In this document: in pieces, positions 9,131-18,172 of the stretch
How the letters are laid out: each line of letters opens with the position of its first letter
Position numbering within the stretch: the first letter of the stretch is position 1
Source of the DNA: JBIOXB01 sp050732395
GTDB taxonomy: Bacteria; Zhuqueibacterota; Zhuqueibacteria; Zhuqueibacterales; Zhuqueibacteraceae
Length of the DNA stretch: 64,000 nucleotides
Assembly: GCA_050732395.1 (NCBI GenBank)
Contig: JBOHQX010000300.1
Location: forward strand, 12,838 to 76,837
Direction of reading: 5' to 3'
Translations under genes and position numbers: made by a program
Notes under the pieces: generated by a model
What the model was told of the DNA's origin: nothing
Database searches by the model: none
The model's input: the letters and a program-made list of their open reading frames with translations, nothing else

Positions 9131-9484
9131 TTATTCCAATTGGCGATGGAGGAAGGCGGCGTTCTTCCGTCCTGCAATACTATTCTCCATGATGCGCTTC
9201 AATCCAGGACCAATTTGGGTTTTGTAAAACCGCATGGCCTCTTCTTCATTGTCATATACCTTATCGCTCCGCCATTCTTGCGGCTCACCACTGCACTCAA
9301 CGTTGTCCCAAACGTGAACAATGACAACAAAACCATTGACCTCAGGAGCGTAACGAATGCCGCCTTTCATGCGCAGACCGTGAGGCAACCCGGCCAGGAT
9401 GTTTTGCTCCTTAGGTAAACAGCACTGCTTGTACTTTTTCCCCGAACCACAAGGGCAGAGTGCATTGCGACCGGTGGTTTCCAT
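9131..9484 (-). CDS. SEC-C motif protein
   Basis: I place the start at the ATG at 9484, giving 117 residues: it has AGAAAGGAA upstream and avoids overlap with the transglutaminase gene. The N-terminus is a zinc-binding SEC-C motif (CPCGSGKKYKQCC, about residues 10-22), the module found at the SecA C-terminus and on many small stand-alone proteins. The rest (RYAPEVNGFVVIVHVWDN and a helical tail) has no fold I recognise. The role is unknown; SEC-C motifs bind zinc and sometimes protein or RNA partners. Confidence 0.8.
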   Translation of the reverse strand: METTGRNALCPCGSGKKYKQCCLPKEQNILAGLPHGLRMKGGIRYAPEVNGFVVIVHVWDNVECSGEPQEWRSDKVYDNEEEAMRFYKTQIGPGLKRIMENSIAGRKNAAFLHRQLE

Positions 9485-9543
9485 CGATATGTTCCTTTCT
9501 GAATATTGTAGGAACGGTTCGGCGCAGACGGCCTTGCGCTCCT

Positions 9544-11289
9544 CTATTGCTGGGCCAATCCTTCCAGACGATAATTGAACTCGTAAGTCAGGCTGTTGCT
9601 CCAACTTTCATCGAAAATCGTTTTGTAGCGTGTGCCGTCCGTGGGGCCGACGGGTTTGCCGTAGGAATAAAACCAATTGATCACGGGAGAGCCGGTGAAG
9701 CCGAGCGCGATCCAGTAACGCCCTGGAGCGAGGCGCAAATTTGCTTTTGAAAAATCGAATGGTTGCCAGCGATAGCCGGGGCGATTGCTGAGGGCATCGA
9801 CGTTCAGAAATTCGCTTGTCGCCAAACGCGCGCCGGGCAGCCCATTGTCATCTCTTAGAATCTCCAACCACAACGTGCCCTCACCGCCGAATTTTTGCAA
9901 AGCGAGCGCAATGTTTTTCAAGTCGACGGGGTTTTGCAGAACGAACACTTGCGCGTATTGTGCCGAGCTGGTGACGTATTCCGCCGTTTCCACCAGGAAA
10001 TTCTTGCGCATTTCTTGTGTTCCGGCGCCGGTCGTCGTCACTTCGCGTGCAAATGCAAAATTGACGTTTTCGGGAAACTCAAGATTCCCGAAAACAAATG
10101 ATTTGGTGAATCCTCCAGATTGGCCAGGCGTGGGAACGGGTGGCACGGGCCTGCCGGGCTCGGGTGTCGCTGGTTTCGGCAGCGTTGGTGGCGGAGTCGC
10201 GTCGGCCAAAACGGGTTGAAAGGTCGCGTGCACTTCGGGCGTGAGCAATAAACTCTTCGGACCGTAACGCTGACGCTTCGCGGTGATTTTGGATTCATCG
10301 ACGGGAAAGTCCGAATCAATAATCTCTTCAAACTCCGGCTGGCCCGGACTCTCACCGGCCATGGTCCAGCGAATCAAACCGTCCTGGGTGGTTTCTTCAT
10401 TGTCGAGTCCGGCTTCGATGCGGATGTAGCGATTGCTGGTGAACAACTGGCTTTGCTGCGGATCGAACGGCACCCAGCCGAGATCGGGAAAAAAGACATC
10501 GATCCAGGAATGCCGGCCCTGCGCCATGCCCAGGGTCAACGCGCCGGTTTCCATTTTTGCATCATAGGAACGCTTCAGCGTGACGCCGTTCACGATGCGT
10601 ACGGGAATGCCCACCGCACGCATCAAGGCCGCGGATAGGTGCGAATAGTTCTGGCAGTTGCCCTTGCCGGAATTGAAAGAATACATGGCCTCGTAACTTT
10701 CCGGCACGAGCACGTAGGTCATGTGATCCACCACCCACGCCAGAATACGTTGCACCGCGTCAAATTCCGTGGTGACCTCGCGAGTGAGTTCCTTCGCTTT
10801 TGCCACGATGCGGGCATCCGTGGCCGGCACTTGTTTGGTCGACCGCAAATAGCCCTGCTCGGCGGGCGGGATGTTTTTCGGCGGAAAGGGTGCGGCGGTG
10901 TTGAGCGTGCTCAATTGCACCCAATTCGTCGCCGTGAGCAGGACCGAGGTCTTGACGGTTCCGGAGGGGTTCGACCAAACTGCAGTTATGACTTTGTTGC
11001 CGCGCGTATCCAGCTTTTCTTCCTGCCGCGTGGGTTGCGGTGAAAAATTGAGTTTGAGATTGCTGACTTCTTGATTGTAAGTGGGGGAAGTGAAAGACAC
11101 CGGCACGACCGTGCTGATGATCAAGGACTTTGTGCCGGGCAAAGGCACGAGCCGCTGCGTGAGCGCATAGTTGATGCGGGATTTTTGACTGCCCGCCAGG
11201 GTATAATTTTCTGCGGAAATGGGTTCGATTCGGCTGGCGAGCATACCCGGAAGCATAAGGCTTATCGCCCAAGCCAAGCGGCGCATCAT
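9544..11289 (-). CDS. Exported transglutaminase-like protein
   Basis: A 581-residue protein with an N-terminal signal peptide (about 1-27). Residues ~165-290 form a transglutaminase-like cysteine protease fold with the triad visible: GKGNCQNYSHLSAALMRAVG (Cys), GRHSWIDVFFPDLGW (His) and FDPQ (Asp). N-terminal to it is a beta-rich region, and C-terminal to it a Pro-rich linker (about 360-385). The last ~170 residues look like a carbohydrate- or ligand-binding beta-sandwich (LWLEILRDDNGLPG, APGRYWIALGF). The usual role of such exported proteins is peptide or isopeptide hydrolysis or crosslinking; the substrate is unknown. Confidence 0.82.
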   Translation of the reverse strand: MMRRLAWAISLMLPGMLASRIEPISAENYTLAGSQKSRINYALTQRLVPLPGTKSLIISTVVPVSFTSPTYNQEVSNLKLNFSPQPTRQEEKLDTRGNKVITAVWSNPSGTVKTSVLLTATNWVQLSTLNTAAPFPPKNIPPAEQGYLRSTKQVPATDARIVAKAKELTREVTTEFDAVQRILAWVVDHMTYVLVPESYEAMYSFNSGKGNCQNYSHLSAALMRAVGIPVRIVNGVTLKRSYDAKMETGALTLGMAQGRHSWIDVFFPDLGWVPFDPQQSQLFTSNRYIRIEAGLDNEETTQDGLIRWTMAGESPGQPEFEEIIDSDFPVDESKITAKRQRYGPKSLLLTPEVHATFQPVLADATPPPTLPKPATPEPGRPVPPVPTPGQSGGFTKSFVFGNLEFPENVNFAFAREVTTTGAGTQEMRKNFLVETAEYVTSSAQYAQVFVLQNPVDLKNIALALQKFGGEGTLWLEILRDDNGLPGARLATSEFLNVDALSNRPGYRWQPFDFSKANLRLAPGRYWIALGFTGSPVINWFYSYGKPVGPTDGTRYKTIFDESWSNSLTYEFNYRLEGLAQQ

Positions 11290-11476
11290 GACAAGCTCCT
11301 CTTGATTGAAGAAAAGGCGTGAAGGCTGGGTTGAAACTTAAATAATGGTAACAAAGTCGGGAGAGAAAGTCAAGCGAGGGAGGTGATGCGAAAAAAGAGA
11401 TGTGCTCATAATGGATTCCATTGCAACAAAAAGTAGGACGCAAATTTCGCAGATGTACGCAGGTTTGTTGTGCTTG

Positions 11477-11980
11477 CTACTTATCCCTCTCCTTGGCAAA
11501 CGCGGCCTGCTCAGTTTGAGTCACGAAATGATGGGGCCCGTAGCTGCCAGGCACGTCGCGGAATGTGATGGCAAATCTGTTCCAGGTGTTGATAATCACC
11601 ACCGCGACCATGAGTTTCACCAAATCCTCTGCGGTGAACTGCTGTCGCGCTTGTTCATATATCTCTTCCGGCACGCGCCTGTCCGCTATCAAGGTAACCG
11701 CTTCGGTAAAGGCCAGCGCGGCGCGTTCGCGGTCGGTGTAGTAGGGCGCTTCGCGCCAAACGCTGAGGCTATACAGCCGCTGTTCCGTTTCGCCCCGCGT
11801 TCGTGCGTCCTTGGTGTGCATGTCAACGCAGTAAGCGCAGCCATTGATCTGCGAAGCGCGGAGTTTGATCAATTCCAACAGCGCAGGCTCCAACCCGCTC
11901 TTCTGGCTGTAGCGATCCAGACTATTGATGATTTTCATGCCTTCGGGAAGAACCTTCTGATAATCAAGTCGCGGATTCAT
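11477..11980 (-). CDS. Carboxymuconolactone decarboxylase / AhpD-like protein
   Basis: A 167-residue all-helical protein. The motif INGCAYCVDMHTKDAR (about residues 50-65) is the AhpD-like CxxC...H signature, giving a redox-active cysteine pair and a histidine. ALAFTEAVTLI and the C-terminal VVIINTWNRFAI fit the family. AhpD proteins pass reducing equivalents to peroxiredoxins; many relatives have unknown substrates. A CAGGAGCACAAA stretch precedes the ATG. It lies beside the broken MocR-type gene with no sign of a functional link. Confidence 0.87.
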   Translation of the reverse strand: MNPRLDYQKVLPEGMKIINSLDRYSQKSGLEPALLELIKLRASQINGCAYCVDMHTKDARTRGETEQRLYSLSVWREAPYYTDRERAALAFTEAVTLIADRRVPEEIYEQARQQFTAEDLVKLMVAVVIINTWNRFAITFRDVPGSYGPHHFVTQTEQAAFAKERDK

Positions 11981-12030
11981 TTTGTGCTCCTGTATGAGAA
12001 TTCTGACATTACCCTTTTACAGGAGCAAAT

Positions 12031-13009
12031 CTAAAACATAATACAATGAAGACCTGCATCTGGCGCGTGAATTTTCAGTGCTAGGCCGCTTGCTGTCGAA
12101 AGCAGCGCAGCGCGCCGCTCGGTATAGAGGGTTCGCATACGCCGCAGATGGCGTGCAAAGTGACCCTCGACTATAAAATCCGTGAGTGCCAATTGTTCCA
12201 ACATCGGCGTATGAACATCGATGAGACGCCGCACCTGCAAGAACGCTTCGACCAACGGCAGCGGCAAGATCAGATAGCCGAGACGCAGAGATGGAAAGAG
12301 CACTTTGCTGAAAGTGCCAATGTAAATCACGCGTTCCGCGTCATCAAGCCCCTGCAGAGCAGCCAGTGGACGTTGGGTAAATCGATATTCGCTGTCGTAG
12401 TCATCTTCGAGAATGTAGGCGCCTGTGCGTTACGCCCAATGGAAACTGATGCGAGGGCGTGATGTACACCAGCCGTGCTTGCGGTGCAAGCGCCATTCCA
12501 GCTTCTACCACTAATCCCTCCTCATCGACGGGAACGGGAATGATGTGCGCCCCTGCCCCGAGCAAGGCGCCGCGGGCGCCAAAATAGCCAGGATCTTCCA
12601 GCCAAACAGGATCACCGGTATCGATCAGCATGCGGCAGGCCAGATCGAGCGCCCCTTGCGAGCCGGACACCATAACAATCTGTTCCGGCGAACAGCGGAC
12701 GCGGCGGGAGACGGTCACATGGGCGGCAATCGCTTCACGCTGTGGGCGATAACCCGCGGCGTCCTGGTAGGCAAGCACACTGCTCGATATTCGCCTCGCT
12801 TGCCGGACGACCAGTTTTGACCAGAGCTCGCAAGGAAAGGCTTCCAGCGCTGGCATGCCAAAACGAAAAGGGCGAGGTGAATGAGCGGACGGCGACTCGG
12901 ACATTGGAGGCGTCGTTAACTGCGCCCTGGCCTGTTTTGAAAATCTGAGTGCGCGCGACTTTGTTTGTCCGTTAACCGTGGGAGTTTCGCGGCGTGGTGT
13001 TTTGAGCAA
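12031..13009 (-). pseudogene. MocR/PdxR-type PLP aminotransferase-domain gene, deleted and truncated
   Basis: Two pieces in different frames read as one protein. The upstream piece (12401-13009) carries the aminotransferase region of MocR regulators: YRPLREAI-like text, VSGSQGALDLACRML, VWLEDPGYFGARGAL, YITPSHQFPLGVT. It breaks at about 12431-12437, and the other frame resumes with AYILEDDYDSEYRF, through the PLP-lysine motif YIGTFSKVLFPSLRLGY, to a stop at 12031. Against the family about 14 codons (the usual RRLALLEWA segment) are missing at the join, which also shifts the frame. The N-terminal GntR helix-turn-helix is absent and the C-terminal ~60 residues are lost. It cannot encode a working regulator. 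Confidence 0.85.
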
Positions 13010-13103
13010 GAGCTACGGAGTGCCGCACCGGACGTATTGCGCTTTAGAACTTCGCAACTATTCACATAGTCTGCGTTAGGCAAAACCGTTTCGGGCAAAA
13101 TGA

Positions 13104-13892
13104 TTAACAGACAACATCATACTTGCGCAAATTCTTGACCGTCGCATTGAAGTCTTTTGGGAGCGCGGCATGGATGGTGAAAGGCTCTCGCCGCAAGGGA
13201 TGCGCCAAGCGAAGAGCGACCGCGTGCAAGGCCAATCGCCCCAGGAGAGGCAGCTCTTCGCCTTTCGCACGATAGTTAGCTTTGAGGGCAGAAAGAAAAA
13301 GGGCTTCCGTCCTGGCATACAACGGATCGACCACAAGCGGATGTCCCCAAGCTTGCAAATGCACTCGAATTTGATGTTGGCGGCCCGTGAGCGGCCGGGC
13401 TTCCACGAGCGAGAAATGTCGAAAGCGTTCGAGCACACGAATCGTCGTCGCTGCAGCCTTGCCGCTCTCGTGCACGATCATCATGCCAGGTTTTTTCGGG
13501 TGCGGGGCGAGAGGCATTTGGATAATATGCTCTTCGGTCTCGACATTGCCCTGAACGATGGCCCAATATACTTTTTCGACTCGCCGTTGGGTAAATTGCT
13601 CGCACAGAGCATGATGTGCCTCGGCCGTTTTTGCGAACAACACCACGCCGCTCGTGCCGGCATCGAGGCGATGCACGACCCAAATGCGCGCCCCGAGCTG
13701 TTCCGTCGCAATGCTTTTCAGGCACGGCCAATCCGGATGCCAGCGCTCGGGAATCACCGGCAAGCCCGCAGGCTTGTTCAGCGCAAGCAGGGCACCATCC
13801 TCGTGCAAGATCGCAATGCGCCATTTTTGTTGCCGGCTGCGATCGTAGACGCGCCATTCAGGGTGTGGGTGATCTTCCTGGTGCACTGTCAT
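13104..13892 (-). CDS. RluA-family pseudouridine synthase
   Basis: A 262-residue single-domain enzyme. LNKPAGLPVIP (about 38-48) and the catalytic motif HRLDAGTSGVVLFAKT (about 75-90, with the essential Asp) define the RluA/RsuA superfamily; LTGRQHQIRVHLQAWGHPLVVDPLY (shown here in part) is the second conserved motif. There is no S4 domain at the N-terminus. It isomerises uridine to pseudouridine in rRNA or tRNA; the target position cannot be assigned. It lies 34 bp downstream of the GNAT-like gene on the same strand and may be co-transcribed with it. Confidence 0.9.
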   Translation of the reverse strand: MTVHQEDHPHPEWRVYDRSRQQKWRIAILHEDGALLALNKPAGLPVIPERWHPDWPCLKSIATEQLGARIWVVHRLDAGTSGVVLFAKTAEAHHALCEQFTQRRVEKVYWAIVQGNVETEEHIIQMPLAPHPKKPGMMIVHESGKAAATTIRVLERFRHFSLVEARPLTGRQHQIRVHLQAWGHPLVVDPLYARTEALFLSALKANYRAKGEELPLLGRLALHAVALRLAHPLRREPFTIHAALPKDFNATVKNLRKYDVVC

Positions 13893-13926
13893 GAAACATC
13901 ACCGCCGAGCAACAGGGGATACGAAA

Positions 13927-15054
13927 TCACAGCGGCCGGTCGTAAATGCGGTAGCGCTTGTAAATTTCGGCGCCGAGCAACCGCATGCCGCGGTTGATCA
14001 AGTCGTTGTTCTCCAGGGTCCACGAAAACTCGCCGGAGCCGAAGCCGGCCGCGGTGGGCCGGCGGAAAGTTTCCATATACAATGCCGCGCCAATGCCGCT
14101 GACGGTTTGCAGCTTGCGCACTACCCCAAGTGTGAGCACACGAGCCACGTGAATTTTGCGCGCGTAGTACATGACTTTGAAAATACCAATAGGCAACAAG
14201 CGACCGTTGATTTTCTTCAAGGCGCGATTCAAATCAGGCAGAGTCAGCGAAAATCCCACCGGTTCTCCGTTCTTTTCAACAATCATAACCAGGCGCGAAT
14301 CGACCACGGGCTTTAGGTCTTTGGCCAGAAAGTGAAATTCTTCGTCCGTCATCGGTACGAACCCCCAGTTGTTGCTCCAGGCATCGTTATAAATGTGCTT
14401 GATCAGCTCGACTTCCTCCCAAAAATTTTTCAGATCGATGTTGCGCAACACCATGCCCTGTTCCTGCAGAACTTTTTCACCCACGCGTACAATTTTGGGA
14501 TTGAGGCCACCATCCTCCGTCATCCACCAGGCATACAAATCCATCGCTTTTTTGAAGCCCTCGCCTTCGATCAAGTCGACGTAATAGCGAGGGTTGTAAG
14601 CCATCAAGATTGCCGGGCTGGAATCGAAGCCCTCCACCAGCAGGCCACAGGTTTCATTGGTGGAATAGCTCGTCGGGCCGCGCAAAACGTTCATGCCTTG
14701 CGCCCGCGCCCAATCGGCGGCGGTCTCCAGGAGCGTATGCGCGACTTCGGGATCATTCACGCATTCAAAAAATCCGAAGAACGCCGTTTTTTCATTGTGA
14801 AATTTGTTATGATTGTTATTGAGAATGGCCGCGATACGGCCGACGTTTTCGCCATTGCGCCGGGCGAGGAAAAAATCGGCGGTGGAGTGCAGAAAGAAGG
14901 GATGCTTTTTCTTGTTCAGCAGCTTTTTTTGATCGATGATGAGAGGCGGAACCCAGTATTGGTCCCGCAGAGCAGGATAAATTTTCCAAGGCAGCCTGAT
15001 GAACTCGCGCAACTGCCCACCGCCGGTCACTGGAATGATTTCAACTTTTGACAA
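13927..15054 (-). CDS. GNAT-superfamily protein, candidate bacterial ceramide synthase
   Basis: A 375-residue protein with an N-terminal GNAT-like half (FIRLPWKIYPALRDQYW, FFLARRNGENVGRIAAILN) and a C-terminal half ending in a second acyltransferase-like stretch (GEFSWTLENNDLINRGM, then YKRYRIYDRPL). This long double-domain form is often annotated only as N-acetyltransferase or, wrongly, dATP pyrophosphohydrolase. From memory, the bacterial ceramide synthase (bCerS) described in Caulobacter and Bacteroidetes has this form. The gene lies just downstream of a serine palmitoyltransferase-like gene, separated only by a heptamer hairpin, which supports N-acylation of a sphingoid base. The GNAT assignment is solid; the ceramide role is inference from context. 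Confidence 0.7.
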   Translation of the reverse strand: MSKVEIIPVTGGGQLREFIRLPWKIYPALRDQYWVPPLIIDQKKLLNKKKHPFFLHSTADFFLARRNGENVGRIAAILNNNHNKFHNEKTAFFGFFECVNDPEVAHTLLETAADWARAQGMNVLRGPTSYSTNETCGLLVEGFDSSPAILMAYNPRYYVDLIEGEGFKKAMDLYAWWMTEDGGLNPKIVRVGEKVLQEQGMVLRNIDLKNFWEEVELIKHIYNDAWSNNWGFVPMTDEEFHFLAKDLKPVVDSRLVMIVEKNGEPVGFSLTLPDLNRALKKINGRLLPIGIFKVMYYARKIHVARVLTLGVVRKLQTVSGIGAALYMETFRRPTAAGFGSGEFSWTLENNDLINRGMRLLGAEIYKRYRIYDRPL

Positions 15055-15080
15055 AGAATTTCCTTATGGCAGGAGTGGAT

Positions 15081-15129
15081 CGTTACACTTTACACGTTAC
15101 ACCTTACACGTGTAACGTGTAACGTGTAA
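15081..15129. repeat. Heptamer array folding on itself (CGTTACA / CGTGTAA)
   Basis: Seven 7-bp units: four of CGTTACA/CTTTACA/CCTTACA type, followed at once by three of CGTGTAA, their reverse complement. The array forms a nearly loopless hairpin of about 20-bp arms between the ceramide-synthase-like gene and the serine palmitoyltransferase-like gene. Confidence 0.85.
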
Positions 15130-15141
15130 GCAATAATCGGC

Positions 15142-16338
15142 TTATACTAATCCAAATTGCTTTCCAATGCGCGCAAACGCCTCGATAATCTGGTCCAAAA
15201 TTTCATTCGTATGCGTGGCCATGTAACTGGTACGGATCAGGCCGTGGCCCTGCGGTACTGCGGGTGAAATCACCGGATTGGTGAAAATGCCGCTTTCAAA
15301 AAGCATGCGCCAAAATTCGAAAGTTTGCATGTCTTCGCCGATATGAAGTGGAATGATGGGCGATTGCGTGCCGCCGGTGTTGAAGCCAAGGTCGTCGAAC
15401 GCCTTCTTCATTTTATGCACGTTGCGCCACAACCACTCGATACGCTCCGGCTCCTTCTCGAGAATGTCGACGGCGGCAATGACCGCCGCCGTTGAGGCGG
15501 GCGGCATGCTGGCCGAAAAAATCAACGAGCGCGCATGATGCTTGATATAATCGATTACGTAGTGGTCTCCCACAACGAAACCGCCGATGGAAGCAAAGGA
15601 TTTACTGAAGGTTCCGATCACCAGATCGACTTTATCTTCCATACCATAGTGCTCGCCCGTGCCGCGGCCATGCTGGCCCAGTACGCCGATGGAATGGGCG
15701 TCGTCGATGATGATGCGCGCGCCGTATTTCTCTGCCAGCAACGCCATCTCGGGCAACTTGACAATGTCGCCCTCCATGCTGAAAACGCCGTCGGCGATGA
15801 TCACCTTTCCGGGTGCGTCTTTGTGCTTCGCCAGCAAGCGCTCGAGATGGTTCATGTCGTTGTGGCGGTAACGCACGGTTTCGCCGAAAGCCAGGCGGCT
15901 GCCGTCCACGATGCTGGCGTGGTTGGCGCGGTCGGTGAATATCATCTCGTCTTTGCCGACCAGCGTTGCGATCACTCCCAAATTGGTTTGAAAGCCGGTG
16001 GAAAATACCAGCGCGGCTTCGCGCTTCATGAAGCCGGCGAGGCGATGCTCCAGCTCTTCGTGCAGCTCCAGCGTGCCGTTGAGAAAACGCGAGCCGGTAC
16101 AACCCGAGCCGAATTTTTCAATGGCATCGATCGCCGCTCGTTTGACGCGCGGATCTTGTGTCAAACCGAGATAGTTGTTCGAGCCGGCCATGATCATTTT
16201 GTGACCCTTGATCATGACTTCGATATCGGCGCCGGATTGGATGGCTTTGAAGTAGGGGTACCAGCCCTCTTCAATCGCCTGCTGTGCCCGGGTAAAACTA
16301 CGGCACTTTTGGAAGAGATCCAAATTGACCTCCCTCAC
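15142..16338 (-). CDS. spt: Serine palmitoyltransferase-like alpha-oxoamine synthase
   Basis: A 398-residue PLP enzyme of the alpha-oxoamine synthase family, which condenses an amino acid with an acyl-CoA. Conserved features are NNYLGLTQDPRV, GSGCTGSRFLNGTLELHEELE, DRANHASIVDG, GVFSMEGDI, IIDDAHSIGVLGQHGRGTGEH and the PLP lysine in GTFSKSFASIGGF. Several segments (HNDMNHLE, SRLAFG, the C-terminal SYMATHT) resemble Bacteroidetes serine palmitoyltransferases more than BioF or Kbl, as I recall them. Soluble SPT makes 3-ketodihydrosphingosine from serine and palmitoyl-thioester. With the GNAT-like gene downstream, sphingolipid synthesis is a reasonable inference; BioF and 2-amino-3-ketobutyrate ligase remain alternatives. 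Confidence 0.8.
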   Translation of the reverse strand: MREVNLDLFQKCRSFTRAQQAIEEGWYPYFKAIQSGADIEVMIKGHKMIMAGSNNYLGLTQDPRVKRAAIDAIEKFGSGCTGSRFLNGTLELHEELEHRLAGFMKREAALVFSTGFQTNLGVIATLVGKDEMIFTDRANHASIVDGSRLAFGETVRYRHNDMNHLERLLAKHKDAPGKVIIADGVFSMEGDIVKLPEMALLAEKYGARIIIDDAHSIGVLGQHGRGTGEHYGMEDKVDLVIGTFSKSFASIGGFVVGDHYVIDYIKHHARSLIFSASMPPASTAAVIAAVDILEKEPERIEWLWRNVHKMKKAFDDLGFNTGGTQSPIIPLHIGEDMQTFEFWRMLFESGIFTNPVISPAVPQGHGLIRTSYMATHTNEILDQIIEAFARIGKQFGLV

Positions 16339-16603
16339 CTGAGTATTCGTTCAATGCGCGATTGTTAACTTTTTGAAATAGTCCTTTGTTCAGATTGGAG
16401 GAAAATATAATGTTCCACCATAAGCAAATCAACTGAAATAGCAGATCAACTGAAAAATGGCACTTGCGCCTGTATGGCGGCGAAGTGCTTGGTTTTAAAA
16501 GGATTCGTGCTATCTTATGCGCGCTTGGCAGAATATTTTAAACCTTTTGGCTGCAAGTCGGTACATATAAGTAGAAAGCAATCAGCGACGAGGAAGGAGT
16601 TTC

Positions 16604-17182
16604 GTGCACGCACCCCGAAGGGTCCTCGAAGGGCCGGCCGACAATGAAATCATGATGAGGGTCCGCGACGGAGAGGTGTCGCAGCTTGGGCTTTTATTCG
16701 AACGGCATCAAACGATGTTGTATAATTTTTTCCTGCGGCAGAGCGGAAATCGCGAGGCCAGCCAGGATATGGTGCAGGAAGTGTTCTTGCGCATCTTACG
16801 CTATCGCCAGACTTTTCGAGGAGAAAGCAAGTTCACCGTCTGGATGTACAGTATTGCACGCAATGCCTACGCGGATCATTTTCGTAAACGAAAAAAAGAA
16901 ACGCCCGTGGATACCGGCGGGCTCGAAGCCTCCAGTGACGATCCCCTGCCGCATGAGACCATGGAGCAGGATCAAGAAGTGGCGTTGCTGCGGCGTGCGT
17001 TGGATCGGTTGTCTTCCGAAAAACGAGAGGTGTTGATGCTGAGTCGTTTTCAAAATCTCAAATATGAAGAGATCTCCCAGATTCTGAACTGCCCGGTCGG
17101 CACAATCAAAGCGCGCGTGCATTGGGCGATCAAAGACTTAAGAAAAATTTTCGAGCAATTATCCGGTGCGGCCACGTCATGA
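16604..17182 (+). CDS. ECF-type RNA polymerase sigma factor
   Basis: A 192-residue protein starting at a GTG with AGGAAGGAG just upstream. Region 2 (LFERHQTMLYNFFLRQSGN, DMVQEVFLRIL, FTVWMYSIARN) and region 4 (LDRLSSEKREVLMLSRFQNLKYEEISQIL, then PVGTIKARVHWAIKDLRK; each quoted in part) are typical of extracytoplasmic-function sigma factors. Its stop overlaps the start of a zinc-finger protein (ATGA), the standard sigma/anti-sigma arrangement. The likely regulon includes this operon with its two DUF4097 proteins. Confidence 0.93.
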   Translation: MHAPRRVLEGPADNEIMMRVRDGEVSQLGLLFERHQTMLYNFFLRQSGNREASQDMVQEVFLRILRYRQTFRGESKFTVWMYSIARNAYADHFRKRKKETPVDTGGLEASSDDPLPHETMEQDQEVALLRRALDRLSSEKREVLMLSRFQNLKYEEISQILNCPVGTIKARVHWAIKDLRKIFEQLSGAATS

Positions 17183-18003
17183 CTTGCGAACAAGCCAACC
17201 AACATTTTCCGGATTATCTCAACGGTGATCTGGAGGAAACCACCAAACGCATCATGCAGATGCACGTGGAGCAATGTGCGCATTGCCGGACCGAGCTGGC
17301 CGAGGCCGAAGCAATCTGGGCACGCTTGGGCCGCCTGCCGGAAGAGCCGCCGCCGGCGGCGCTGCAGGCGAGATTCTATGCCATGCTCGCCGCCTATGAG
17401 CAGGGATTGCAGCACGCTCGGCCGCGCATGCGTTTGAGTGAGCACGTCAACGCCTGGCTCGAACGCTGGTGGCCGAAACAACCGGCCTGGCAATTCGCCG
17501 TGGCGGTCTTGTGTTTGGGTTTGGGTTTGCTCGCCGGCCGCGGCTGGCAATCCTCCCCCTCGCTCCCCCAAGAAGGTTTGCAAGTGGCACAACTACGCTC
17601 AGAAGTGCAGACGATGCAGCAAATGGTGGCGCTTTCGTTGTTGCAACAACCTTCACCCAGTGAGCGCCTGCGCGGCGTGAGTTGGAGTTATCAAGTGGCA
17701 CACCCGGACCAGCAAATGCTCGCGGCGTTGATGCAAACCTTGAATTATGACGCCAACGTCAACGTGCGGCTGTCGGCGCTGGAAGCTTTGCATACATTCG
17801 CAGATCAGGACACCGTGCGGCAGGCGCTGGCCGCCTCTTTACCGCGCCAGAATTCGCCGCTGGTGCAAATTCGATTGATCAATCTGATCGTAGAATTGCG
17901 CACTCGGCAAGCCAACGAGACTTTGCGGCAGCTTTTACAAGACGAGCAGCTCAGCCAGGAAGTGCGGCAGCGCGCGGAGTGGGGGTTGCGGCAATTGTTA
18001 TAG
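17179..18003 (+). CDS. Zinc-finger anti-sigma factor with HEAT-like repeats
   Basis: I start it at the ATG at 17179, overlapping the sigma gene's stop by four bases; this gives 274 residues and a clean zf-HC2 N-terminus. The anti-sigma zinc finger is HxxxCxxC (MHVEQCAHC, about 29-37). One transmembrane helix follows (FAVAVLCLGLGLLAGRGW, about 100-118). The exported C-terminal part carries HEAT-like repeats (ALEALHTFADQDTVRQAL, LINLIVELRTRQANETL), an unusual sensor domain for this class. It should hold the sigma factor inactive at the inner membrane until an envelope signal arrives. Confidence 0.87.
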   Translation: MTCEQANQHFPDYLNGDLEETTKRIMQMHVEQCAHCRTELAEAEAIWARLGRLPEEPPPAALQARFYAMLAAYEQGLQHARPRMRLSEHVNAWLERWWPKQPAWQFAVAVLCLGLGLLAGRGWQSSPSLPQEGLQVAQLRSEVQTMQQMVALSLLQQPSPSERLRGVSWSYQVAHPDQQMLAALMQTLNYDANVNVRLSALEALHTFADQDTVRQALAASLPRQNSPLVQIRLINLIVELRTRQANETLRQLLQDEQLSQEVRQRAEWGLRQLL

Positions 18004-18026
18004 AATTGGTGTGTTCATCGCATTCC

Positions 18027-18153
18027 TACTCATACTCATACTCCTACTCCCACTCTTACTCGCTTTGAAATCTTGAAAGGCGAGTAAGAGTAAGAGTAAG
18101 AGTAAGAGTAAGAGTAAGAGTAAGAGCAAGAGTAAGAGTAAGAGTAGGAGTAA
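18027..18153. repeat. Hexamer array (TACTCA)n / (GAGTAA)n in facing orientation
   Basis: About six TACTCN units (18027-18061) face twelve GAGTAA-type units (18082-18153), separated by about 20 bp (CTTTGAAATCTTGAAAG, itself partly self-complementary). The whole can form a long hairpin. It lies between the anti-sigma gene and the first DUF4097 gene; its purine-rich right arm ends about 20 bp before the next ATG and could affect translation or transcription there. Confidence 0.9.
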
Positions 18154-18172
18154 GAGAAGGAAGAAAACCCTC

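Noticed and set aside
12916..13098. Reverse-strand frame just upstream of the broken MocR gene as its helix-turn-helix domain
   Set aside because: The 60-residue translation shows no GntR-like helix-turn-helix pattern.
16387..16411. TTGTTC and TATAAT in the gap before the sigma gene
   Set aside because: Spacing is about 14 bp and orientation relative to the divergent genes is ambiguous.
18027..18153. CRISPR array
   Set aside because: Units are 6 bp with no spacers and no cas genes; the same holds for the 7- and 8-bp arrays.
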